Shown here piece by piece: positions 1-5,145 of a stretch of DNA of 6,839 nucleotides. Each line of letters begins with the position of its first letter. The stretch's first letter is position 1. The notes beneath the pieces are model-generated. The model was not told where the DNA came from. It was given only the letters and a program-made list of their open reading frames with translations, and made no database searches. Origin of the DNA: Clostridiales bacterium. GTDB lineage: Bacteria; Bacillota_A; Clostridia; Saccharofermentanales; Saccharofermentanaceae. Both the position numbers and the translations under genes were made by a program. The stretch is taken from assembly GCA_017649745.1 (NCBI GenBank), contig JAGCGE010000116.1:1-6839 (forward strand), written 5' to 3'.

Positions 1-360
1 AGTATTTACATACAAACCATCTGTAAGTATTCTTAGTCCATTAGCCATATTATCTGATATTTTTACATCTGCATGTAATTGGTTATTCATTATATAAGTA
101 TCTACTGAATTAGTTGAATAACCTTTTAAACCAGAATTAGGATCTACTTCAGTATTCATTATTATTGTTCCTTTTGCTGTTTCCGGAAGGCCAGCTATAC
201 TAGTTAATATAGAATACAATCCAGCAACTAACGTTATTGAGATAAGCTGTATCCAATCTATATCTTTAATAGCCATACCAACAGTGATCATAGATAATGC
301 CGTCTGTGCCATCGTTTTTATGGCTCTTATCAAAGCAGCTTTTAACCATTCTTTATTCAT
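1..360 (-). CDS. r1t-like phage holin with C-terminal extension, 3' end outside window
   Basis: The reading frame opens at 360 and stays open to the left edge, giving 120 visible residues without a stop. It begins MNKEWLKAALIRAIKTMAQT and has two hydrophobic segments, about residues 13-29 and 36-55, ending in a TSIAGLPE motif. This arrangement matches the small two-helix r1t-type holins of Gram-positive phages, which form membrane lesions at the end of infection so that the endolysin reaches the wall. A good AAAAGGAGGG site lies 6 bases before the ATG, and the preceding gene stops only 2 bases upstream (TGATAATG), so translation is probably coupled. The odd part is length: r1t holins are often under 90 residues, while this one continues past residue 60 with a polar, Asn/Asp-rich stretch ending ILTDGLYVNT at the edge. 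The holin call rests on the N-terminal half. The role of the extension is unknown. Confidence 0.75.
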   Translation of the reverse strand, partial: MNKEWLKAALIRAIKTMAQTALSMITVGMAIKDIDWIQLISITLVAGLYSILTSIAGLPETAKGTIIMNTEVDPNSGLKGYSTNSVDTYIMNNQLHADVKISDNMANGLRILTDGLYVNT

Positions 361-362
361 TA

Positions 363-614
363 TCAGCCCTCCTTTTCTATTCTTTCTTTTATTTCGTCGA
401 TCGTTTTCCATATGACAGCGTTGTCTTTTTCTAATATAAGAATTCGATCGTTGTATTCTTTAATATTGTCATTCATGTTATCTACTTTTTTTTCTAATTG
501 GTCAATTCTATAATTCATTAATTTCTGCGAAATTAGTATACCCATTATTGAACCAACTAGAGTGCCAACAAGTGATAGTACACCGACTACTACTGTTGCT
601 AAACCGACATCCAT
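363..614 (-). CDS. Small membrane-anchored coiled-coil protein upstream of holin (XhlA-like)
   Basis: This 83-residue protein has one N-terminal hydrophobic helix (about residues 5-29, VVVGVLSLVGTLVGSIMGIL). A predicted coiled coil follows (about 34-80) with hydrophobic residues at heptad spacing (IDQLEKKVDNMNDNIKEYND and on). The architecture resembles XhlA/haemolysin-type and related small proteins encoded just before holins in many phages of Bacillota, where they are thought to act with or modulate the holin at the membrane. The start is supported by AAAGGAGGT 7 bases before the ATG. The preceding gene's TGA runs directly into that ribosome binding site, and the holin follows 2 bases after this gene's stop, so the pair forms a lysis cassette. 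The helix and coiled coil are seen directly. The lysis role is inferred from position and shape, because no catalytic or sequence-specific motif is present. Confidence 0.65.
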   Translation of the reverse strand: MDVGLATVVVGVLSLVGTLVGSIMGILISQKLMNYRIDQLEKKVDNMNDNIKEYNDRILILEKDNAVIWKTIDEIKERIEKEG

Positions 615-629
615 TCACTTTACCTCCTT

Positions 630-1184
630 TCAATGATGTTTCATTGCTGCTAATCTTTGGGCGTTAAGTTTACTATTACGTGCCATAATATCACGTTTAC
701 TCATCTTTTTCGGATCGCCCGATTTTGCATCGCATACGCGAAGTAAAGTTAAAAGTCTATTTAGATGCCATTTCTGAAATTCTACTGGTATCTGATACTG
801 TATCATTTGCCAGTATATCACTTCATTCGTCAATGCTGTACGTGAAGGTTTTTGTGGTTTATTGTTACTAAACCATGTTGCTGTCTGTGGATCATTAATA
901 TACTTTATTATGTCTTCGACATTCTCTTTGCTAAGACATAAATATACTAATGGATCTGGTTTTTGCGGAGATATTGTCATAAATCTTATATAATCCAGTA
1001 TCTCTTCTTCTGTTTGCATCGATTTTCGCTCATCGAGAAAAGGCTTTTTGTATTTAGACTCCCATTTTGAAATAGATAAAAGGGAATGCTCCAACACTAA
1101 TTCTGTATCTTTACCCAAGTTAATGAATCTTCCATTAGCCTCATCGAAAAGCTCTTTTGCTTGCACAGTTATTGTCAGTGGCAT
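630..1184 (-). CDS. Probable second tail assembly chaperone component (conserved phage tail protein)
   Basis: This 184-residue, mostly helical protein carries a conserved-looking C-terminal block, WHLNRLLTLLRVC at residues 139-151, then a basic tail, KKMSKRDIMARNSKLNAQRL, at 159-178. I recognise this pattern from proteins encoded just after the first tail assembly chaperone in phages of Bacillota and Actinomycetota. In that position the pair is thought to bind the tape measure protein and guide tube polymerisation, as lambda gpG/gpT do. The start is supported by TAAAGGAGA 9 bases before the ATG, whose TAA is the stop of the preceding gene. Both genes are in the same reading frame, separated by in-frame TAA and TGA codons. 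This protein therefore appears to be made by its own initiation and not by ribosomal frameshifting. The family pattern is a recollection; the chaperone role is inferred from position. Confidence 0.6.
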   Translation of the reverse strand: MPLTITVQAKELFDEANGRFINLGKDTELVLEHSLLSISKWESKYKKPFLDERKSMQTEEEILDYIRFMTISPQKPDPLVYLCLSKENVEDIIKYINDPQTATWFSNNKPQKPSRTALTNEVIYWQMIQYQIPVEFQKWHLNRLLTLLRVCDAKSGDPKKMSKRDIMARNSKLNAQRLAAMKHH

Positions 1185-1199
1185 TCCCCGTCATCTCCT

Positions 1200-1667
1200 T
1201 TACTTATTCTCGAACGGTACTACTTCTGCCTGCTGTTCTTCATTATCAGGCTTGTCGTATCCCATGATCTCATCAATACTCTTTTTATTCTTTGCTGCAG
1301 CTTCACTTACTTCTGTAGGAACAACCGCATTTATGAAATCGCTCATAGCCTTCTCAGAACTGATCAGTTCCATGAACAGAATATCATATGCAGGATGCTG
1401 TTCAAAAGCCGCACGAATCTCATCAGACTTCTCGAAACGTTCACCATCTGCAGACTTGATACCGTATGCCTTAAGCACTATTGACTTGAAAAGCTTTACG
1501 ATATTCTCGCGATCGTCTTCGTTGATCATCTTCTTGATCGTCTGCTCAATACCTGCCTTCTCAACAAGATCCATCTCTGAAAGTTCTGACTTGCTGAGAT
1601 TGAAGTAGAAATTCTTTGTCTTTTCTACACCATTGAAATCTTTGTACTTAATTGTTTTGGTTAACAT
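1200..1667 (-). CDS. Tail assembly chaperone, first component
   Basis: This 155-residue protein begins MLTKTIKYKDFNGVEKTKNF, followed by YFNLSKSELSEM (21-32), a central helical region with FKSIVLKAYG (60-69) and KSADGERF (71-78), then FMELISS and a FINAVVP motif near 111-117. This succession is typical of the gpG-like chaperone of siphophages of Bacillota, which coats the tape measure during tail assembly. The C-terminal 35 residues are acidic and low in hydrophobics. An AAAGGAG site precedes the ATG by about 7 bases. The gene sits directly after a strong terminator that closes the tail tube gene, so its transcription probably depends on readthrough. The start and stop contain no obvious slippery heptamer. 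Its placement between tail tube and the second chaperone supports the call. Confidence 0.8.
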   Translation of the reverse strand: MLTKTIKYKDFNGVEKTKNFYFNLSKSELSEMDLVEKAGIEQTIKKMINEDDRENIVKLFKSIVLKAYGIKSADGERFEKSDEIRAAFEQHPAYDILFMELISSEKAMSDFINAVVPTEVSEAAAKNKKSIDEIMGYDKPDNEEQQAEVVPFENK

Positions 1668-1689
1668 TATTGTTCTCCTTTCGTTGTTT

Positions 1690-1724
1690 AAAAAATATAA
1701 GAGGGGACAAAACGTCCCCTCTTA
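1690..1724 (-). terminator. Rho-independent terminator after the tail tube gene
   Basis: The minus strand reads AAGAGGGGAC-GTTTT-GTCCCCTCTT, a perfect 10-bp stem (11 with the flanking A-T pair) and a 5-base loop, followed by ATATTTTTT. The stem holds five consecutive G-C-rich pairs and the T tract lies on the minus-strand 3' side. It is thus oriented to stop transcription leaving the tail tube gene, 14 bases after its TGA. The plus-strand side has no matching T run. It probably lowers expression of chaperones and lysis genes relative to the abundant tube protein. Confidence 0.9.
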
Positions 1725-1737
1725 AAAGTTACATAGA

Positions 1738-2484
1738 TCAGCCGCCTATATTACTTCCTGTAAGGATTGACTTAACCTCATCCGGAAGAGGAAGTCTAGC
1801 TGCTACAGCATCGGAACCACCAGCGGCATCCTTACCATAAAGGATCTCAAGCAGATCTACGAAATTGCCCTCATAGTACTTACCTTCATACTGCTTTGCA
1901 CCAGTAGTTGAAGAAGTTACTTCAAATGCCTTGCTCGACAGAGTAACAACTGCAGTAGGCTTTGCATCAGTTACAGCTACAGGAATGGAAGCCAGTTCAT
2001 AACTGAACTCAATTGCTTCGGGGCTATCGTTTACGGTGTTGAATGCTTCCTCTGAAGGAGAAGCTGTAAGACCGTAGCAAAGATGAAGCTCGAAACCATA
2101 GTCATTAGTGTCGACATCATTACCAAGCAGAGTTCTTACACAAAGACCGAAACTCTTTCTTGCCTGCTGATATACCTTCATACCAGGTATGATCTCCTTG
2201 GAACCATTCTTTTCCTCGAACAGTGCCGGGAAAGTATAGCAAGTGATTGTTGCACCGAAGTCCTCTGCAGATCTCAGAGAAAGGTACTTAATATTATCTG
2301 CGAAAAGTTTAGTCTCTTCTGCACCAGAAGGAGACTTTGTGAAACCGGTAAGACCGTTCCATTCTTCACCATTTACATACTCTCCCTGATCATTTACATC
2401 ATAGATTACGCCATGGTCGATACCAGTCTTGTAAAGATGCTCACCAGTAGCGTCCCATTTCATTGCATGTGCTACATATGCCAT
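1738..2484 (-). CDS. Major tail tube protein
   Basis: This 248-residue protein matches the major tail protein family of siphophages of Bacillota. Visible blocks are TGIDHGVIYDV (20-30), EEWNGLTGFTKSPSGAE (40-56), FADNIKYLSLRSAEDFGATI (61-80), QQARKSFGLCVRTLLGND (106-123), and SPSEEAFNTVNDSPEAIEFS (142-161). Such proteins polymerise as stacked rings to form the tail tube through which DNA is ejected. A strong AAAGGAGG lies 8 bases before the ATG and starts within the TAA of the preceding gene. The position after two connector genes and before the chaperones is the canonical one, and the downstream terminator fits a highly expressed transcript. The C-terminal part (about 175-248) is more divergent and ends Gly-rich (SNIGG). 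No sheath gene is seen next to it, which favours a siphophage, but neighbours outside the window could change that. Confidence 0.88.
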   Translation of the reverse strand: MAYVAHAMKWDATGEHLYKTGIDHGVIYDVNDQGEYVNGEEWNGLTGFTKSPSGAEETKLFADNIKYLSLRSAEDFGATITCYTFPALFEEKNGSKEIIPGMKVYQQARKSFGLCVRTLLGNDVDTNDYGFELHLCYGLTASPSEEAFNTVNDSPEAIEFSYELASIPVAVTDAKPTAVVTLSSKAFEVTSSTTGAKQYEGKYYEGNFVDLLEILYGKDAAGGSDAVAARLPLPDEVKSILTGSNIGG

Positions 2485-2498
2485 AGTTATTTCCTCCT

Positions 2499-2816
2499 TT
2501 AAAATGTCAACGTATAAACGTCGTGAATTATGTTATCTTTAACGTAATGCTGAGTATGACTTATATAGTCAAACTTTTTCAATATTTCTACTGGTAACTC
2601 CGAATCCGGATCTGTTGTAATCAGTATAACTGTATACGTGCTCCGAATTAAATACTTATCGTTGTCTGCATATGTTACAGGCAATTTTGCTCTTTCATAA
2701 CGTATACAAGGATAAGACATTTTTTTACTTTCAGGAGGCTGAAAGTACACATTATTACTACAAAGCAGTTCTCTGAATATACTACTCAGAATCAACCTGC
2801 GGTCCTTCAGTGCCAT
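2499..2816 (-). CDS. Tail completion / tail terminator-like connector protein
   Basis: This 105-residue protein contains NVYFQPPESKKMSYPCIRYE (22-41), ADNDKYLIRSTYTVILITTD (50-69), PDSELPVEIL (70-79) and a C-terminal HDVYTLTF. It resembles the small proteins encoded just before the major tail protein in phages of Bacillota, commonly annotated as tail completion or minor capsid protein. In that slot they most likely cap the tube or join it to the head. AGGAGGGC about 9 bases upstream of the ATG lies inside the preceding gene, which overlaps this one by 35 bases, so translation is likely coupled. The family resemblance is strong by pattern. Whether it is the tail terminator or another completion factor is inferred from gene order. 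Confidence 0.65.
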   Translation of the reverse strand: MALKDRRLILSSIFRELLCSNNVYFQPPESKKMSYPCIRYERAKLPVTYADNDKYLIRSTYTVILITTDPDSELPVEILKKFDYISHTQHYVKDNIIHDVYTLTF

Positions 2817-3120
2817 TGTACAGCCCTCCTATTTCAAGAGTTAACCTAGGTCTATCGACCGTGATAGATGATACTTTCCATTTGACGCCATTCCATACCA
2901 CATAACGTATGTTTTGGAAGTTTTCGAAGGCAAAAGGATCCGCTACGATACTTATCTCATTACTAATGTTAACATCATCATTAACCTTATCGCCAGTAAC
3001 AAGTCTTCGAGTAACTCGCCGTACATCTCCTCTATAATATATTTCCAGAATTGACTCAGTCCATACATCGGGAGAAGTTTCTTCAGTTATCGCATATCCT
3101 ACAGCACCGTAGTATCTCAT
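2782..3120 (-). CDS. Head-tail connector / head closure-like protein (112 aa, start at second Met)
   Basis: Read from the ATG at 3120, this is a 112-residue protein beginning MRYYGAVGYAITEETSPDVW. It carries YYRGDVRRVTRRL (residues about 24-36), VNDDVNISNEISIVADPFAF (about 42-61), VVWNGVKWKVSSI and PRLTLEIGGLYNG near the end. I recognise this as the widespread small protein family lying between capsid and tail terminator genes in phages of Bacillota and some actinophages, probably head completion. A longer frame exists to an ATG at 3144, but AAAGGAGG is placed 9 bases before the 3120 ATG and falls inside that extension, whose own start has only a weak, distant AGGA. The family also normally begins at M-(R/K)-Y/W. 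The end overlaps the next gene by 35 bases. The precise structural role (adaptor, stopper or other) cannot be settled from sequence reading. Confidence 0.7.
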   Translation of the reverse strand: MRYYGAVGYAITEETSPDVWTESILEIYYRGDVRRVTRRLVTGDKVNDDVNISNEISIVADPFAFENFQNIRYVVWNGVKWKVSSITVDRPRLTLEIGGLYNGTEGPQVDSE

Positions 3121-3129
3121 AAACTTTTG

Positions 3130-3137
3130 CCTCCTTT
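3130..3137 (-). promoter_or_regulatory. Ribosome binding site deciding the connector gene start
   Basis: The minus strand reads AAAGGAGG followed by CAAAAGTTT and ATG at 3120, a textbook Shine-Dalgarno with a 9-base spacer. It lies within codons 3-6 of the longer frame that starts at 3144, so it argues for initiation at 3120. Confidence 0.8.
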
Positions 3138-3162
3138 CTTCCATTTTGAAGTTTTCCTAAGA

Positions 3163-4314
3163 TCAGCCGCCTGTTGAAGGAGCCTTAGCAACCTCGATCA
3201 CGATTGCGGACTTAGGACGAACCAGTGCGCCTGAGCATCTGGTCTCTATCAGATACTTAAACTGGTTGTAATCGATATCGAAATCGTCGAAGCTGTTGAT
3301 CTCACCACCACGATCGGTACCAACATTGTAATCGCTAAGGTTAACAATTATAGCCTCAAGAGTGTAAGTTGTGGTTGTACCCTCAACAGTAACATCTCTC
3401 TCGATGTTCTCCATAACAGGTACATCAACAATCTTACGTGCACGAAGCTTGGTTGTAAGCTCGGCATCAGTCTTGTACAGGCTGTGTCCGATACCGTCAT
3501 CGATCAGAAGCATCTCAGTATGCTCAGCAGCAGTGGTAAAGAATATAGGATTGCCAGAACCCTTGTACTCGATACGTGCTCTTATAGCAGCATTGATGAT
3601 TCTCTTTGCACGAGCATCCGGAGTCTCGTTTGCTACATAAGGCAGACGAACCTTTATAGTAAACAGATCAGCATCATTGTAAATAGGCTTGATATGATCT
3701 TCTGAGATCTTATCAGCAGATGCACCGCTTCTACCATCACCTATAAGGATCGCACGTGCGATTTCCTCATTCAGCATCATTCTCATTTCCTGACGGATCC
3801 AGGATACAACATCGAAGCCGGTGATGTCCACGATATCATCGCGATCAAGTTTCTGTTTCTTGTATACGGTCTGAGGATCGATTGTTCTACGAAGCAGCGT
3901 GAATACTTCTTCGATCTTCTGGTTACCCTTTACATAACCTTTTGCCCTAGCTTCGTCTTCAGTGATGTCAGCAAACATCATCTTAACACGGCTGAACGGT
4001 GTATGCTTGGTGCCATTCATGACATCATCAACCCAGTCCATGTCGCGCTTGATAAAATCAGGCGCACCGTTGTTAATGTTTCTTGCATCCGGGAACAGCC
4101 AATCGATGTTAGCTATACCATAAGTCTGGGTTGTTCCGTCTTCATTAGTAGGATAAGCATGAGCCAGAACTCCATCCTCGTCCTCAAGATTGTGCTTAAT
4201 AGCTTCCTTAAGTGAACCGTATCTCTTTATATCCTTAAGGACCTGCAGCTGCATTTCTCTAGTTGCTACGGGAGCTGCCTCAACGTATTCATCTTCAAAA
4301 ATGTGATGTTTCAT
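3163..4314 (-). CDS. Nested major capsid protein from an internal in-frame start (proposed)
   Basis: An ATG at codon 272 of the protease-capsid frame begins MKHHIFEDEY and would give a 383-residue capsid protein without protease or acidic linker. It is preceded by AAAAGGAGG with a 5-base spacer, the same layout as the portal gene's start (AAGGAGG, AACGT, ATG). The start lies precisely where the acidic and helical linker ends. Isoleucine codons differ: in codons 1-148 I count ATC 1, ATA 6, ATT 3, while in the region from about 3163 to 3838 I count ATC 17, ATA 6, ATT 3, suggesting the capsid part is tuned for higher output. An HK97-type shell needs hundreds of capsid subunits but far fewer proteases, so a separate abundant product makes sense. 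The site and codon counts are seen directly; that the product is made is inferred. Its first ~60 residues may be a processed N-arm. Confidence 0.65.
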   Translation of the reverse strand: MKHHIFEDEYVEAAPVATREMQLQVLKDIKRYGSLKEAIKHNLEDEDGVLAHAYPTNEDGTTQTYGIANIDWLFPDARNINNGAPDFIKRDMDWVDDVMNGTKHTPFSRVKMMFADITEDEARAKGYVKGNQKIEEVFTLLRRTIDPQTVYKKQKLDRDDIVDITGFDVVSWIRQEMRMMLNEEIARAILIGDGRSGASADKISEDHIKPIYNDADLFTIKVRLPYVANETPDARAKRIINAAIRARIEYKGSGNPIFFTTAAEHTEMLLIDDGIGHSLYKTDAELTTKLRARKIVDVPVMENIERDVTVEGTTTTYTLEAIIVNLSDYNVGTDRGGEINSFDDFDIDYNQFKYLIETRCSGALVRPKSAIVIEVAKAPSTGG

Positions 4315-5127
4315 ATTATCCTCCTTTTCATCTGCAAGACCTGCCTCTATGGCAAGCGCGTATACTAAAGATCTCTGAGCATCGTTCATTGAATCGTAAA
4401 TTTCTTCAGCATCGAGTTCGTCTAACATTCCGGAATGCTCAACTTCATCGTCATCCTCGTCCTCTTCGTCATCGTCTTCATACTCTTCGTCATCTACTTC
4501 ATCATCGTCATGCTCTTCGTCATCTTCATCAAGATCTTCGTCGTCTTCATACTCATCATCTTCATCAAGATCTTCGTCGTCTTCATCTTCATACTCTTCA
4601 TCTTCGTCGTCATACTCTTCATCATCGTCATCGTAGACTTCAAGTTCTTCATCTTCATCCGAATGATAAATATATGCTTCGTCAATGGTATCAAGATCAA
4701 CTTCATCTGGATAAGGGAAACCCATAGAGTGCACTATTGACATTTTGTCTATTACTGCACCAGGATTAGCGCCGGCAAGAACTAAACTTACCTCCCTTAT
4801 TACGCCATGCATGACATTAGTTCCATTTTTCTGCAGCTTGTTAGCATATATAGACAGTGCATCTATATCGCCATTCTGAAGACGTATTTTAGCTGCCTGG
4901 CCTTCTGCACTATCGTTGAATTTGCAATATGCTCTTACGCAATTGCCTTCATCATCGAGAATCGCATGACCAAGAACATTGGAAACTTTATCGTGCTGGT
5001 GATTCCATACGAGTGGTACTTTCCTACCGCTATCATTACTGAAAGCTCCTGGTTTGATTGTCAAACCATCGGCGCATCTCTGATTATAAGCCGTAGCAAT
5101 ACCGCTGAAATCAAATTTGTCTCCCAT
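3163..5127 (-). CDS. Prohead protease-acidic scaffold-major capsid protein fusion
   Basis: One 654-codon frame joins three parts. Residues 1 to about 135 look like an HK97-type (S78) prohead protease: VPLVWNHQHD (37-46) holds the probable catalytic His (43 or 45), LSIYANKL (91-98) the probable nucleophile Ser92, and REVSLVLAGANPGA (111-124) the conserved strand after it. Residues about 141-230 are nearly all Asp/Glu with some Tyr, followed by a short helical block with NDAQRSLVYALAIEAGLADE (248-267); this resembles a scaffolding delta domain removed during maturation. Residues 272-654 are an HK97-fold capsid protein, with YGIANIDWLFPDARN (336-350), HTPFSRVKMMFADITEDEAR (375-394), KKQKLDRDDIVDITGFDVV (423-441) and EEIARAILIGDGR (454-466). 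Protease-capsid fusions are known in phages of Bacillota. AAAGGAG lies about 10 bases before the ATG. A strong internal start at codon 272 suggests a second, shorter product. Confidence 0.88.
   Translation of the reverse strand: MGDKFDFSGIATAYNQRCADGLTIKPGAFSNDSGRKVPLVWNHQHDKVSNVLGHAILDDEGNCVRAYCKFNDSAEGQAAKIRLQNGDIDALSIYANKLQKNGTNVMHGVIREVSLVLAGANPGAVIDKMSIVHSMGFPYPDEVDLDTIDEAYIYHSDEDEELEVYDDDDEEYDDEDEEYEDEDDEDLDEDDEYEDDEDLDEDDEEHDDDEVDDEEYEDDDEEDEDDDEVEHSGMLDELDAEEIYDSMNDAQRSLVYALAIEAGLADEKEDNMKHHIFEDEYVEAAPVATREMQLQVLKDIKRYGSLKEAIKHNLEDEDGVLAHAYPTNEDGTTQTYGIANIDWLFPDARNINNGAPDFIKRDMDWVDDVMNGTKHTPFSRVKMMFADITEDEARAKGYVKGNQKIEEVFTLLRRTIDPQTVYKKQKLDRDDIVDITGFDVVSWIRQEMRMMLNEEIARAILIGDGRSGASADKISEDHIKPIYNDADLFTIKVRLPYVANETPDARAKRIINAAIRARIEYKGSGNPIFFTTAAEHTEMLLIDDGIGHSLYKTDAELTTKLRARKIVDVPVMENIERDVTVEGTTTTYTLEAIIVNLSDYNVGTDRGGEINSFDDFDIDYNQFKYLIETRCSGALVRPKSAIVIEVAKAPSTGG
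4315..4328 (-). promoter_or_regulatory. Internal Shine-Dalgarno within the protease-capsid fusion
   Basis: The minus strand reads AAAAGGAGGATAAT immediately before ATG at 4314. The codons GAA-AAG-GAG-GAT-AAT encode EKEDN at the end of the linker. GGAGG to ATG spacing is 5 bases, as good as any start in this window, so initiation here is expected unless mRNA structure hides it. Confidence 0.75.
4521..4586. repeat. 30-bp perfect direct repeat with 36-bp period in the acidic linker
   Basis: Two identical 30-base copies (4521-4550 and 4557-4586, each starting CATCTTCATCAAGATC on the plus strand) are offset by 36 bases. On the coding strand this is a 12-residue tandem unit, EDDEDLDEDDE(Y/E), near residues 181-204. 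The period is a multiple of three, so gain or loss of a unit keeps the reading frame. The surrounding 4440-4660 tract is low-complexity GAT/GAA/GAC/GAG sequence. Confidence 0.85.
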
Positions 5128-5145
5128 TTTGATGTTTCTCCTTTC

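Noticed and set aside
1048..1608. 186-residue plus-strand frame opposite the chaperone genes
   Set aside because: It lies antisense to two well-supported genes, is Ser-rich as antisense frames often are, and has no Shine-Dalgarno or recognisable family.
1200..1667. Possible programmed frameshift from first to second chaperone
   Set aside because: The two ORFs are in the same frame and separated by two stop codons, and no slippery heptamer is visible near the junction.
1699..1723. Inverted repeat as an operator or recombination site
   Set aside because: The stem is followed by a T tract on the transcribed strand and sits just after a stop codon, which is explained fully by a rho-independent terminator.
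4521..4586. CRISPR-like or mobile repeat
   Set aside because: The two 30-bp copies are separated by only 6 bases, are in-frame coding sequence within a low-complexity acidic tract, and have no spacers.
4494..4706. Met/Lys-rich 70-residue minus-strand frame within the acidic tract
   Set aside because: It is an out-of-frame reading of the GAT/GAA repeat (Met, Lys and Thr repeats) inside the capsid fusion, with no ribosome binding site.
4263..4740. Plus-strand His/Arg/Leu-rich and Ile/Val/Phe-rich frames of 154 and 101 residues
   Set aside because: These are antisense readings of the acidic codon repeat. The low-complexity composition follows from the repeat and neither has a convincing start.
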